The position numbers and the translations under genes are program-made. The notes under the pieces are model-generated. The model made no database searches, had not been told where the DNA came from, and saw nothing but the letters and a program-made list of their open reading frames with translations. A stretch of DNA of 64,000 nucleotides, taken from the NCBI GenBank assembly GCA_000381605.1, contig KB906755.1, positions 372,001 through 436,000 of the forward strand, written 5' to 3'. Positions within the stretch are counted from its first letter, which is position 1, and each line of letters opens with the position of its first letter. This stretch comes from Acidobacteriaceae bacterium KBS 89. Its GTDB lineage: Bacteria; Acidobacteriota; Terriglobia; Terriglobales; Acidobacteriaceae. This document shows positions 1 to 9,308 of this stretch, piece after piece.

Positions 1-403
1 TGTCATAGTTGTTCTCGAGCGTCAGCGCCACCGCATCCGCCAGGCTCAGATAGATCTTGCCGTCCCGCAACAGCGAATTCAGCCGGTTAGTATTCCCCAG
101 CTCTGCCAGAGGAACATTTGTCGCTGTGTAGGGCGCAATGGGGTTCCAGAGATGGCTCTTCGGCTTCGAGTAATCGATCGCCGTGTCCCGCAGATACAAC
201 GGCTCCGTCAGCTTCGGCGCCGGTGCCTGCGGCAGTCCCGGCTGTCCCGTCGTGTCGTTCTGCACAGCTTGCGGCGGTGCGGGCGCCGTCGGGTTCGTCT
301 GCGGCGGCGCGGGTGCGGGCTGCTGCGCCATCCCCGGTTGCGTCCATCCACTCATCAACAACAGGGCGATACTCGCCGCCGCCTGCATATCTCTTAATCT
401 CAC
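1..403 (-). CDS. TolC-like outer membrane efflux protein, N-terminal part
   Basis: Only the first ~134 codons lie in the window; the rest runs off the left edge. The GTG at 403 is chosen because GGAGAG sits 6 nt upstream and it gives a signal peptide with two arginines, a hydrophobic stretch and an AQQ-type cleavage site. An internal ATG at 388 would lose the arginines. After the signal comes a Pro/Ala/Gln-rich linker of about 35 residues. The visible part ends in LSLADAVALTLENNYD, the usual opening of the first helix of outer membrane efflux proteins (TolC/OprM family). The role would be the outer membrane channel of an export system. The substrate cannot be told from here. Confidence 0.7.
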   Translation of the reverse strand, partial: MRLRDMQAAASIALLLMSGWTQPGMAQQPAPAPPQTNPTAPAPPQAVQNDTTGQPGLPQAPAPKLTEPLYLRDTAIDYSKPKSHLWNPIAPYTATNVPLAELGNTNRLNSLLRDGKIYLSLADAVALTLENNYD

Positions 404-884
404 GATGCGCTCTCCAACTCTTCCTTAAGCTTTGCCGGCTGCACCCAGTTCATCCTGGTCTCTCCGCCGGGCTCCTGAATTCATAGTCCTGCCTCGCCCC
501 GCACGTTTCGCGCAGGGGTCTGGCCACCAAAACATCGTTGTAGTGCTTGTTAAGACGCGCAGTACCTTTCCTACGACTCTTAAAGAACGTTCCTGGCCTC
601 AACACTCCCATCGAGCAGAAATGCTTTGGTTCAGCAGATATACGCACTCATCCGTTGCTTCGTTCCCAACTATCCGTCAAAAATTATCGAATGGGCAAGA
701 TCGACTAAGTATATCAACCCCTTGTCGTTAACCCCGCAAGACTCACCTCGGCATCAAGCTAGATTCCGCCCACACGCTCGCAAATCACGCCGCCTTCCTC
801 AGCGACCATCAGAAGAACAGCCCCCAGTTACTATAGAAACAAATCTTCAGCACGCAAGCTCGTCCCTCAAAACTCAAAGCTCCT
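404..884. other. Intergenic region without a recognised gene
   Basis: About 480 bases separate the divergent TolC-like gene and truA. Open frames occur on both strands, but none has a ribosome-binding site or a recognisable protein. It must hold the two promoters. A TACTAT sequence near 831 could be the truA -10 box, but no convincing -35 accompanies it. Confidence 0.4.
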
Positions 885-1655
885 ATGCACTGGAAACTCA
901 CCCTGACCTACGACGGCACCCCTTTCAATGGCTGGCAGATCCAGCCCAATCTCCCCACCGTCCAGGGCACACTCGCCAACGCAATCCACCACATCACCGG
1001 CGAATCCGTCCTCCCTCAAGGCTCAGGCCGCACCGACGCCGGCGTCCACGCTCTCGCCCAGGTCGCGACCTTCTCTATAACCGTCTCCATACCCGCCCCG
1101 AACCTCCATCGCGCACTCAACCGCGCCCTACCCACAAGCATTCGCGTCCTCTCAGTCGAAGCCGTCCCCGAAGACTTCCACGCCCGACACAGCGCGCAGC
1201 GCAAAACATACGAGTACCGCATCCTTCCCGGCGACCGCATCTGTTCTCCTATGCTCGCGCCCTATGTCTGGCCCTGCCGCTTCTCACTCGACCTGAAAGT
1301 CCTGCAACAAGCTGCGACCCACGTTCTCGGCACCCACGACTTCAGCTCCTTCGCCGCCAACGATCCCGATCAAGCCGCTCGGAACGCCTCCGAACCAACA
1401 GACCTTCCCATCGACAACGTCCGCACCATCTACCACTCCGCGTGGCACGAGCAGCAAGACCTCCTCATCTATCGAGTCACCGGCTCCGGGTTCCTTCACC
1501 ACATGGTCCGCAACCTCGTCGGCACCTTCGTCGAAGCAGCCTCCAATCGAATCTCCCCCGACGAAATTCCCACCATCCTCGCCGCACACAACCGCAGCGC
1601 CGCCGGCCCCACCGCTCCTGCAAGCGGCCTCTTCCTTGTCGAGGTCGAATATTGA
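885..1655 (+). CDS. truA: tRNA pseudouridine(38-40) synthase TruA
   Basis: Converts uridines 38-40 of the tRNA anticodon stem-loop to pseudouridine in the cytoplasm. The 256-residue length is normal for TruA. The N-terminus reads LTLTYDGTPFNGWQIQP, the standard first strand and loop. The catalytic motif GSGRTDAGVHA places the nucleophilic aspartate at residue 51. A C-terminal FLHHMVRNLVGT segment matches the family's second conserved block. The gene stands alone, converging on the unknown secreted protein at 1687-2670. Confidence 0.95.
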   Translation: MHWKLTLTYDGTPFNGWQIQPNLPTVQGTLANAIHHITGESVLPQGSGRTDAGVHALAQVATFSITVSIPAPNLHRALNRALPTSIRVLSVEAVPEDFHARHSAQRKTYEYRILPGDRICSPMLAPYVWPCRFSLDLKVLQQAATHVLGTHDFSSFAANDPDQAARNASEPTDLPIDNVRTIYHSAWHEQQDLLIYRVTGSGFLHHMVRNLVGTFVEAASNRISPDEIPTILAAHNRSAAGPTAPASGLFLVEVEY

Positions 1656-1686
1656 CAATACTTCTAGCGAGAAGCTCAGTTCCCCA

Positions 1687-2670
1687 CTAACAACGGGTGT
1701 AGTAGTACCAGGTAAAGTCAGTCGCACTGACTGGTGCACTGACCGGGAAACCCTTCCGGCTAAGCACTCTCACCTGCGCGCCAGGCCCGCCAGGCCCGAA
1801 CGTCTGGTCGTCGAAACACAGGTGCGCACCTGGCGTACTCGCAACCCTGTCGAAGGCGAAGTCCCCTGCGGGCGTCGCAATCTCACGATCGAACTCAGTC
1901 CGTTTGATCCTCACCAACTGCCGATTGGCGTCCAACTCGCAGATCTCTGTCGTTCCCTGGTTGTCATAAAAGTAGATAAGGTCTCCATCGACCACAATCC
2001 CACGATTGCGCAATCCTGCCTCGAACCGTCGCGTACATAGGATCTGACTATGCTTCACGTCAAAGACATACACCGTCGTTCCGGTCGCTGGAGCATCGTC
2101 GTCCACGTAAAACGCATGTGCATCTCTTAGCCCGACGGCATAGCGCGGAAACATACTGTTGGGTGACGGCGTCCTCCACCACTCAACGAAGGTACCGTCA
2201 TCCAGCACCTCGCCGAAGCCGAAGACTGGACCTTCCTTCTGCGTCACTCCGATCATCAATAGGTACCCGCGTCTATCAGCCTCAACCACCTGCCACGGAA
2301 AGGAGACCGCACCGTTCGGATAAATCTGCGAGATCTTGAAGACGAAGTTCTCATCGATCAGTCCCGTAGCCACCGTACGGGTGTCTAGATTGGACAACAA
2401 AAGCCAGTTCTTCCCTCCGCTGCGCGCGCTCGTAATGAAGTCCCACGCATCCATCTGGACCGGCTTCTCGATGTAAAAACCGTTTGGCGTGATCGTCGCC
2501 CCCAACGCGACGCCCACCCTCCCCTTATCGCCAAAGAACTGTTTTCGATCGGCATATCGGTACAAAAGCAATCGATTCGCTGGTCTGGCTCGCGTCGTAC
2601 GACTCAGTGCGGCCAGCGTCAGTCCCACAAATGTGGTCGCGGTTGCAATCTTTAATATGGGGGGCGGCAT
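1687..2670 (-). CDS. Secreted protein of unknown function
   Basis: 327 residues that I do not assign to a family. An N-terminal hydrophobic segment (about residues 8-22, ATATTFVGLTLAALS) looks like a signal peptide or anchor. The rest is rich in short beta-type stretches with aromatic and Asp/Gly turns (for example WWRTPSPN, YFYDNQGTTE, VYVFDVKHS). That could be a beta-propeller or similar periplasmic fold, but I see no repeat register. The sequence ends in YYYTRC. It is divergent from the M20 peptidase and convergent with truA, so no functional link is evident. Confidence 0.6.
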   Translation of the reverse strand: MPPPILKIATATTFVGLTLAALSRTTRARPANRLLLYRYADRKQFFGDKGRVGVALGATITPNGFYIEKPVQMDAWDFITSARSGGKNWLLLSNLDTRTVATGLIDENFVFKISQIYPNGAVSFPWQVVEADRRGYLLMIGVTQKEGPVFGFGEVLDDGTFVEWWRTPSPNSMFPRYAVGLRDAHAFYVDDDAPATGTTVYVFDVKHSQILCTRRFEAGLRNRGIVVDGDLIYFYDNQGTTEICELDANRQLVRIKRTEFDREIATPAGDFAFDRVASTPGAHLCFDDQTFGPGGPGAQVRVLSRKGFPVSAPVSATDFTWYYYTRC

Positions 2671-2856
2671 AGATTTCTCCCTTCATCTCACCTGGTTCCC
2701 ACTCACGTGCCAGAGGGCGATCTTCTACCAAAGCGCACAGTATAGGCCTTCCGCAATCCAATGGCTCTCGCCACGCCATAACTCATACGGAACAAAAAAG
2801 ACGATCAGAGGAATCCGCAGCCCCACTGCGGTATCCTCTCTTCTACCCAACTCCTT

Positions 2857-4200
2857 ATGCACGGAGTTGAATCGACACACGTGATGCCTATCTCCACAGC
2901 CCAACGCCGCATCACTCGCCTCGCCACCCTCACAGCCGTCCACCGCGCCTTCCACTGGCTGCACCTTCATCAACCTCAGCTCCGCAAATGGCAGCTCGAA
3001 CTGGTTCACATCCCCGCCCCCCCCTTCGGTGAATCCGCCCGCGCCGCATGGTTTCTCGACCGCTTCCATCAACTCGGCCTCACCAACGTCCACCTCGACG
3101 CCGCCGGCAACGTCCTGGCCGAACTCGCCCCCGAGGCACAAAAACAAGACGATCCTCATTCTGAGCGGAGCGAAGAACCCTCGCATTTCGCCGGTGGCTC
3201 CTCGAACGCCGCAGACACCACCCCATGCATCCTCCTCTCCGCCCACCTTGACACTGTCTTTCCCGCGGGCACGCCAATCGAACCCATCGAAGAGAAGGAC
3301 AGCACACGAATCTACGCGCCAGGCATATGCGACAACGCCGCCGGCCTCACCGGCCTCCTCGCCATCGCAGCCGCACTCCGCTACGCCAACATCGCCCCAC
3401 CCATTCCCATCCTCATCGCGGCCAATGTCGGTGAAGAGGGCGAAGGCGACCTCCGCGGCATGCGTCATATCTTCGAGCGCGGCCCTTACCGCCACCGCAT
3501 AGCCTCCGCCGTCGTGCTCGAAGGCAGCGGCAGCTCCGCAGTAGTCACCCGAGCCCTCGGCAGCCTTCGCTTCCGCATCACCATCACAGGCCCAGGCGGT
3601 CATTCATGGACCGACGCTGGCACCCTAAACCCCATCCTCCTCCTCAGCCACGCTCTCACCGAAATCGCAGCCATTAAACTCCCCACCAACCCCCTCACAA
3701 CGATCAACGTCGGACAGATCTCCGGCGGCACCGCCATCAACTCCATCCCCGAGTCCGCCACCGCTCTCCTCGACATCCGCTCCACCGACCCCACTCAGCT
3801 CGTTGCCACTGCCACAACCGTCCACCAGATATTCGACGAGATCATCACACAATCCACCGCACAAAGAACCACAACTCCACCACCAAAGCTCCACATCGAA
3901 GCCATAGGAAATCGTCCCGCTGCCGCGCTTCCCGACGACTCTCCGCTCCTTCATACCCTCCGGGCCGTTGACCGTCACCTGACCCTGCGCACAGAACCCC
4001 GCCTGGGCTCCACCGACGCCAACGTCCCCCTTTCCCGCGGAGTCCCGGCCATCGCAATCGGGGCTGGGGGCCTCGGCGGCGGCATCCACACCCTCCAGGA
4101 GTGGTACGACCCCACCGGCCGCGAAACCGCCCTCCGCCGCATCCTCCTCACCCTCCTTGACACGACCCAAACCACCGCCGCACCCCACAAATCTTCTTAG
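2857..4200 (+). CDS. M20-family metallopeptidase/deacylase
   Basis: A zinc-dependent peptidase/amidohydrolase of the M20 (ArgE/DapE/PepT) type, 447 residues. Metal-site motifs are visible: LLSAHLDTVF (first His and Asp), ICDNAAGLTG (bridging Asp), NVGEEGEGD (catalytic and metal Glu). A dimerisation-type insert follows (ITGPGGHSW). A C-terminal GGGIHTLQEWYD holds the last His. The start is uncertain: ATG 2857, GTG 2881 and ATG 2884 are in frame, and GGAG at 2863-2866 would favour the later two. Residues about 101-108 (HSERSEEP) are encoded by a repeat element inserted in frame, between two core segments. Substrate unknown. Confidence 0.88.
   Translation: MHGVESTHVMPISTAQRRITRLATLTAVHRAFHWLHLHQPQLRKWQLELVHIPAPPFGESARAAWFLDRFHQLGLTNVHLDAAGNVLAELAPEAQKQDDPHSERSEEPSHFAGGSSNAADTTPCILLSAHLDTVFPAGTPIEPIEEKDSTRIYAPGICDNAAGLTGLLAIAAALRYANIAPPIPILIAANVGEEGEGDLRGMRHIFERGPYRHRIASAVVLEGSGSSAVVTRALGSLRFRITITGPGGHSWTDAGTLNPILLLSHALTEIAAIKLPTNPLTTINVGQISGGTAINSIPESATALLDIRSTDPTQLVATATTVHQIFDEIITQSTAQRTTTPPPKLHIEAIGNRPAAALPDDSPLLHTLRAVDRHLTLRTEPRLGSTDANVPLSRGVPAIAIGAGGLGGGIHTLQEWYDPTGRETALRRILLTLLDTTQTTAAPHKSS
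3156..3179. repeat. REP-like repeat inserted in an open reading frame
   Basis: TCATTCTGAGCGGAGCGAAG and the bases after it form a short palindromic core (CTGAGCGGAGCGAAG). The motif is familiar from interspersed repeats in Acidobacteriota and other bacteria. Related copies lie at 44057-44108 and 44539-44597. Here it is inside the M20 peptidase gene and is read in frame as HSERSEEP within a hydrophilic loop. Confidence 0.6.
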
Positions 4201-4293
4201 CGTCATCTTCTGTTTGCGGTTTTTTGTTTTCATCCTTCGCCGCATGCGGAGGATCTGCTTTTTGTCTTCGCTCTTGCACTTACTTTTTCGCGT

Positions 4294-4394
4294 TTTCAGC
4301 CCAAAAATCGCATGTCAAGCCCCAAACCAACCTAACCCGCGCGAAACCAACGACATCGGCGTGGCGTGTTTACCACCTCTAACCCTCTACAATT
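4294..4394. repeat. Dispersed intergenic repeat, copy 1
   Basis: This segment aligns along its whole length with 57165-57263. Shared blocks are CGCATGTCAAGCCCC, CCTAACCC, GCGTGGCGT and a terminal CTACAAT/CTATACT. It occupies the ~370-base gene-free stretch between the M20 peptidase and the amidohydrolase (4201-4573). The block TGTCAA is TTGACA on the minus strand, and the terminal block resembles a -10 box on the plus strand. It may therefore carry promoter activity; this is inference. Confidence 0.6.
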
Positions 4395-4573
4395 AAACTA
4401 GGCGCAAAAAAACAAGAAAATCCTCAAAGCCAAGTTCTTTCTCATCTCGAATCAGGACTTTACCGGCCGCATCCTTCAAAACAAAGACTTTATTCTGCAA
4501 GTCCACCCATAAGCCCCAATCTTTGAAGACTTTGCACAAAAGCAGGCGGGTGGGGAGTGATACACTCCACCTC

Positions 4574-6355
4574 GTGAAACCCCTCACTCTCACCGCAATC
4601 TTGCTTATCTCGACGCTTGCTCCGGCGCAAACCACACCGCCGGACACCATCTTCGTCCACGGCAACATTCTCACCGGCACCCATCTCCGCCCCGACGACC
4701 CGTCCGCCACCCCGGCCAAAGTCACCGCAGTCGCGATCGCCAACGGAAAAATCCTCGCCGCGGGCGCCGACGCAGACCTCCTCAAACTGAAGGGCCCGAA
4801 GACCAAGGTCATCGACCTGAACGGCTCCTTCGCGATGCCCGGCTTCAACGACGCCCACACCCACATCGGCCAGGCAGGCCGCCAGAAGCTCTCCGTCAAT
4901 CTCGTCGGCACCCACTCTCTCACCGAGATGCAGCAGCGCATCCGCGTTTACGTCACTACCGCCAAACCCGGCGAATGGATTCAGGGTGGCGGCTGGGATC
5001 ACACCCTCTGGCCCGACGGCAAACTCCCCTCCCGTACCGACCTCGATCAGGTCACTGCCGGCCATCCTGCCATCTTCCGCCGAGTCGACGGACACATGGC
5101 CGTCGCCAACTCAGCCGCTCTCGCCGCCGCCAACATCACCTCCGCCACCCCCGACCCCACCGGCGCAAAGATCGACCGCGACGCCTCCGGCAACCCCACC
5201 GGCATCCTCCGCGAAACCGCAGCCAACGCCCTCGTCTTCGACAAAATTCCGCCGCCCACCCTCGAACAACGCCGCCAGGCCCTTACCGTTGCCTTCGCCG
5301 ACATCCTCGCCAACGGCGTCACCAGCGTCCAGGACAACTCGGAATGGGATGACTTCCTCGCCCTCGAGGAGCTCGAGCACACCAACAAACTCCCTGTCCG
5401 CGTTGCCGAGTGGATGGACTTTAACCGCCCCATCGAGGCCCTCAAGCAGCGCCGCGCCAGCCATCCCAGCGACGACCTGCTGCTCCACCTCACCCAGCTC
5501 AAGGGCTACATGGACGGCTCTCTCGGTTCTCGCACCGCCGCGATGGACGAGCGCTACTCGGACGACTCGGACAACTCCGGCCTCCCCCGCTACGAGCAGG
5601 ACAAGCTCAACCAGATGGCCGCTGAACGCGCCATGGCAGGCTTTCAGCTAGGCTTCCACGCCATCGGCGACCGCGCCAACAACATGGCGCTCAATGCCTT
5701 TGGCGTGGCTGATCAGGTTGCTAACCTCCCGCCATCCCCTGCGGAGCACGGTCCCGACACCCACGTCGTCACGAAGCTTGAGGGAGGCGTTCCACCCCCC
5801 GGAGCTCTACGATTCCGTGTAGAACACGCCCAGGTCGTGCTCCCCAGCGACTTCGAGAGATTCGAAAAAGAAGGCGTCATCGCGTCGATGCAACCCTCGC
5901 ATCTGCTCACCGACATGAAGTGGGCCACCGATCGCCTCGGCCCCGAGCGAGTCAAATACGCCTACTCATGGAAGACCTTCCTCGATCACAACGTCACTCT
6001 CGTCTTCGGGACCGATTACCCCGTCGAACTCATCAACCCCTTCCGCGGTCTCTACTCCGCAATCACGCGGCAGAACGAAACCGGCACCCAGACCTTCCAG
6101 CCGCAGGAAAAGATCTCCCTCAACGAAGCAATCTACGCCTACACCCAGGCCTCCGCCTTCGGCGAATTCCGTGAAAAAGTGAAGGGTCGTCTTGAACCCG
6201 GCTACCTCGCCGACCTCGTCGTCCTGGACCGCGATATCACGACCGCCTCACCTCAGGAACTCCTCCACGCCAAAGTTCTTCGCACCGTTGTCAACGGAAC
6301 AACCGTTTACACCTCAACTACAACCAAGCCTCCAAAAACCGGAGTGAAAAAGTAG
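4574..6355 (+). CDS. Secreted amidohydrolase family 3 protein
   Basis: A metal-dependent amidohydrolase of the YtcJ-like type, about 593 residues. GTG 4574 is preferred over ATG 4523 because it opens directly into a signal peptide (KPLTLTAILLISTLAPAQ). A 6-bp inverted repeat (GGAGTG-ATA-CACTCC) lies just upstream. Motifs: FNDAHTHIGQAG (metal-binding HxH), LKGYMDGSLGSRTAAM, LGFHAIGDRANN, FRVEHAQVV, LVFGTDYPVE (catalytic Asp) and a C-terminal composite beta domain ending YLADLVVLDRDI. Probably periplasmic; substrate not predictable. The EamA permease begins right at its stop codon, which suggests co-translation and a shared uptake or degradation role. Confidence 0.88.
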   Translation: MKPLTLTAILLISTLAPAQTTPPDTIFVHGNILTGTHLRPDDPSATPAKVTAVAIANGKILAAGADADLLKLKGPKTKVIDLNGSFAMPGFNDAHTHIGQAGRQKLSVNLVGTHSLTEMQQRIRVYVTTAKPGEWIQGGGWDHTLWPDGKLPSRTDLDQVTAGHPAIFRRVDGHMAVANSAALAAANITSATPDPTGAKIDRDASGNPTGILRETAANALVFDKIPPPTLEQRRQALTVAFADILANGVTSVQDNSEWDDFLALEELEHTNKLPVRVAEWMDFNRPIEALKQRRASHPSDDLLLHLTQLKGYMDGSLGSRTAAMDERYSDDSDNSGLPRYEQDKLNQMAAERAMAGFQLGFHAIGDRANNMALNAFGVADQVANLPPSPAEHGPDTHVVTKLEGGVPPPGALRFRVEHAQVVLPSDFERFEKEGVIASMQPSHLLTDMKWATDRLGPERVKYAYSWKTFLDHNVTLVFGTDYPVELINPFRGLYSAITRQNETGTQTFQPQEKISLNEAIYAYTQASAFGEFREKVKGRLEPGYLADLVVLDRDITTASPQELLHAKVLRTVVNGTTVYTSTTTKPPKTGVKK

Positions 6356-7282
6356 TTGTTCAAACGACTCAGCCCTTCGGCGCTTGCACACATACTTCTA
6401 CTCGGAGTCGTCTTCGTCTGGGGCACTACCTTCGTCCTCGTCAAAGACGCGCTTCAGGACGTCTCGCCACTACTCTTTAATCTGCTCCGCATGGCGCTGG
6501 CCTTTCTTGCTCTTGCCATCGTGAACCGCCGCCAAATCGGCCACATCAGCCGTTACGCTTTACTCTCCGGCCTGATCGTTGGCCTCTTCCTCGCAACCGG
6601 CTATCAATTCCAAACCGCTGGTCTCGCTCTGACGACTCCTGCTAAATCTGCCTTCATCACAGGCCTCGTTGTCGTATTCGTTCCGCTCTTCACCATCGTC
6701 CCGGCCTTTCGTTCGGCCAACGCGCCACCTCCGCGTTGGACTGCCGCAATCGGCGCTCTCCTCGCCTTCACCGGCCTGCTTCTTCTCACAACGCCGGCTG
6801 GAACGACCATCCAGAACCTGTTCGTCAGCATCGGCCTCGGCGACCTCCTGACCCTCGGTTGCGCGATAGCCTTCGCGGGTCATCTCCTCGCCCTTGCCCA
6901 GACCTCTCACCGAGTCCCAACAGGGCAACTTGCGACCCTTCAAATCGGTGCAGCCGCGCTCGCCATGGCAATCACCCTACCGTTGGGCGGAAGGCCCCAT
7001 ATCTCGTTCACCCCCCGCCTCCTCATCGCTCTCGCCGTCACGAGTCTCCTTGCCACCGCAGCCGCCTTTACCATCCAAAGCTGGTCGCAGCAGCATCTTC
7101 CACCCACCCATACAGCAATCCTGCTCACTCTCGAACCCGTCTTCGCCTGCCTGACCTCCTACCTCGTGTTGCACGAACATCTTGGCCGCCGTTCGCTCTT
7201 GGGTGCCTCCCTCATCCTCGCTGGAATTGGCTGCACCGAATTGTTTTCTGTTGTCGCTCCGGTCCCCATTCACCCGGACTGA
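6356..7282 (+). CDS. EamA/DMT-superfamily permease
   Basis: An inner membrane transporter of the drug/metabolite (EamA) superfamily. At 308 residues it has about ten hydrophobic segments arranged as two EamA halves. The first opens with LLLGVVFVWGTTFVLVKDAL and the second ends with YLVLHEHLGRRSLLGASLILAGI, the usual end of a DMT repeat. The start is TTG, immediately after the TAG of the amidohydrolase. GGAG at 6341-6344, inside the upstream gene, is the likely ribosome-binding site, so translation is probably coupled. Substrate unknown. Confidence 0.88.
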   Translation: MFKRLSPSALAHILLLGVVFVWGTTFVLVKDALQDVSPLLFNLLRMALAFLALAIVNRRQIGHISRYALLSGLIVGLFLATGYQFQTAGLALTTPAKSAFITGLVVVFVPLFTIVPAFRSANAPPPRWTAAIGALLAFTGLLLLTTPAGTTIQNLFVSIGLGDLLTLGCAIAFAGHLLALAQTSHRVPTGQLATLQIGAAALAMAITLPLGGRPHISFTPRLLIALAVTSLLATAAAFTIQSWSQQHLPPTHTAILLTLEPVFACLTSYLVLHEHLGRRSLLGASLILAGIGCTELFSVVAPVPIHPD

Positions 7283-7443
7283 AGAAATACGACTTTTGAC
7301 CGCATTTCGCGTCTAAACATCCTGAAATGCCACTTACTCACTCGATGGAAACGGCACCCGAGAACAGCGACTATACTTAAAGCTCATGCCGCTCGCGCAG
7401 TCCGGTGCACTGCCACAACAACCAATGAGGTAAAGACTGACTA

Positions 7444-9099
7444 ATGGAAACACCGAATAACACTTCGCAAACACTGCTCGATCGTATTCGCAGCCGTCGC
7501 CTCGCCACGACGTTTACTCTCCTCGCGACACTCTCGGTCGGAATCCTTGCCGGGTCAGTCCTCACGCGCAACGTCAGCGGCAAAGAGCAGGTCGGTATCG
7601 ACTCGTCCGACGCAAGGCCCCTCGTGATTCCTTCGCCAGTGGCCCTTTCAAATGGCTTCTCCCAGATTGTCAAACAGGTGGGACCCGCCGTTGTGAACAT
7701 CAATACCGAAGAGTTACCGAAGCCGGCCACCAACAAGCGCAAACGTGGCGGCCAGCGCATGCCGCAGCCAAACAACCCCGATAGCGACGACAACAGCCAA
7801 CAGACCCCCGGTGATATGCAGGACTTTTTCAATCGCTTCTTTGGCGGTCAGGGTGGCGACGATGGTGACGGAGGCCCTGGCGAACGCCGAGCTCTAGGAT
7901 CAGGCTTTATCGTCGATCCTCGCGGCTACATCATCACCAACAATCACGTCGTCGATAAAGCCGACAAGATCTACGTCAAACTCTCCAGCGATCCCGACGA
8001 CGCTGGTGACCCGGGCCGTGCGGCAACGGTTATTGGAGTCGACAAGGACACCGATATCGCCGTCATCAAGATCGACACCAAAGAACCTCTGCCGACAATC
8101 AAGCTCGGCAACTCCGACTCCGCGCAGGTCGGGGACTGGGTTCTTGCCATCGGTAGCCCTTTCTCGTTATCAAAGACTGTGACTGCAGGCATCATCTCCG
8201 CCAAGAACCGCAGCATTGACGAACCCAGCGCCAATGGCGTCTCTCAGACCCAGTTCCAGCGTTTCATCCAGACGGACGCGGCAATCAACCCGGGCAACTC
8301 CGGCGGCCCCCTTGTCGATATGGCTGGCCAGGTCGTGGGCATGAACACAGCTATCTATACCCAGTCCATGGGTTCGCAGGGTGTTGGCTTCGCGATGCCC
8401 GCCAACATCATTGCGAACGTTTACAACATGCTTATCGGACCTGAACACAAGGTCGTTCGCGGCTCCATCGGTATTCAGTTCCAGACGGCTCAGTCCTCGG
8501 CCGTCGGTCGCGTCTACGGGTTCACTAACGGCGTGATCGTTGGCGTCGTGACCCCCAACGGCGGCGCCGCAAAGGCGGGCATTCAGGCGGGCGATGTCCT
8601 CGTCTCAATCGATGGACGCAACATCAAGGACGGTGACGATCTTGTAAACGACATCTCAGCGCGCCACGTAGGTTCCACTGTCAAGATCGGCTACCTGCGC
8701 GACGGCAAACAAAACACCGCGAATGTCGTCATCGGCGATCGTGCCAAAACTTACGCCGACATTACCGGCCAGAAAGACGAGGAATTAGCCCCACAGGAAT
8801 CTGACGCGGGAGAAGGTAAGCTTGGCATCACTGTCTCAGCCATTCCACCATCCATCGCGGCAAAGACCGGCATCAAGGGTGGCGTTATTATCACGAGTGT
8901 TCGTCCCGGCTCCTTTGCTGACGAGATTGGCCTCGGCAAGTCGGCGATCATCACAGCCATCAATCGCAAACCCGTCACCGACGAGGCCAGCTATCGAGCA
9001 ATCGTCTCTGGCCTCAAATCCAAAGACGATGTTGTCTTTGTGATCCAGTCTCCAACCCAAAAGAATCTGAATTCCTACGTAGGCGGCACGCTTCCGTAG
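7444..9099 (+). CDS. DegP/HtrA-type periplasmic serine protease
   Basis: A trypsin-like quality-control protease of the HtrA/Do family, 551 residues. One hydrophobic segment (about residues 22-40) anchors or exports it. The catalytic triad is visible: His168 in NNHVV, Asp204 in DTDIAVIKI and Ser286 in NPGNSGGPL. A Gly/Asp-rich loop (about 112-146) corresponds to the regulatory LA loop. Two PDZ domains follow, around 330-425 and 445-540. A GAGG sequence precedes ATG 7444, and TATACT near 7372 may be the -10 box. Degradation or refolding of envelope proteins is the family role. Confidence 0.93.
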   Translation: METPNNTSQTLLDRIRSRRLATTFTLLATLSVGILAGSVLTRNVSGKEQVGIDSSDARPLVIPSPVALSNGFSQIVKQVGPAVVNINTEELPKPATNKRKRGGQRMPQPNNPDSDDNSQQTPGDMQDFFNRFFGGQGGDDGDGGPGERRALGSGFIVDPRGYIITNNHVVDKADKIYVKLSSDPDDAGDPGRAATVIGVDKDTDIAVIKIDTKEPLPTIKLGNSDSAQVGDWVLAIGSPFSLSKTVTAGIISAKNRSIDEPSANGVSQTQFQRFIQTDAAINPGNSGGPLVDMAGQVVGMNTAIYTQSMGSQGVGFAMPANIIANVYNMLIGPEHKVVRGSIGIQFQTAQSSAVGRVYGFTNGVIVGVVTPNGGAAKAGIQAGDVLVSIDGRNIKDGDDLVNDISARHVGSTVKIGYLRDGKQNTANVVIGDRAKTYADITGQKDEELAPQESDAGEGKLGITVSAIPPSIAAKTGIKGGVIITSVRPGSFADEIGLGKSAIITAINRKPVTDEASYRAIVSGLKSKDDVVFVIQSPTQKNLNSYVGGTLP

Positions 9100-9106
9100 C
9101 CCCCTG

Positions 9107-9155
9107 GCGATGCAAGGGGTGGCGCTGCTTCAACTTGCGCCCCTCCTTGCATCGC
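9107..9155 (+). terminator. Stem-loop downstream of the HtrA gene
   Basis: GCGATGCAAGG (9107-9117) pairs perfectly with CCTTGCATCGC (9145-9155). Inner bases GGCGC/GCGCC extend the stem. There is no U-tract, so this may be a processing or stabilising hairpin rather than an intrinsic terminator. Confidence 0.45.
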
Positions 9156-9308
9156 GGGAAACAGCCTGAAGCTGCTCGCCACGAAAGATGTAGTCGAATT
9201 GGGCAACCATTTTGTTGCCATAAACGTTACTCTCGCGATACTCTAGCCAAATCCAGCGATAGCTGGGAATGTATTTTTTTGCTTATTACTCGACCCAAGG
9301 TGTCCGCC

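Noticed and set aside
450..647. Short minus-strand frame upstream of the TolC-like gene
   Set aside because: No ribosome-binding site, no recognisable protein and ordinary random composition.
626..1690. Long plus-strand open frame of about 354 codons across truA
   Set aside because: Arg/Pro/His-rich translation in the wrong frame over the clear truA gene. This is a GC-driven shadow.
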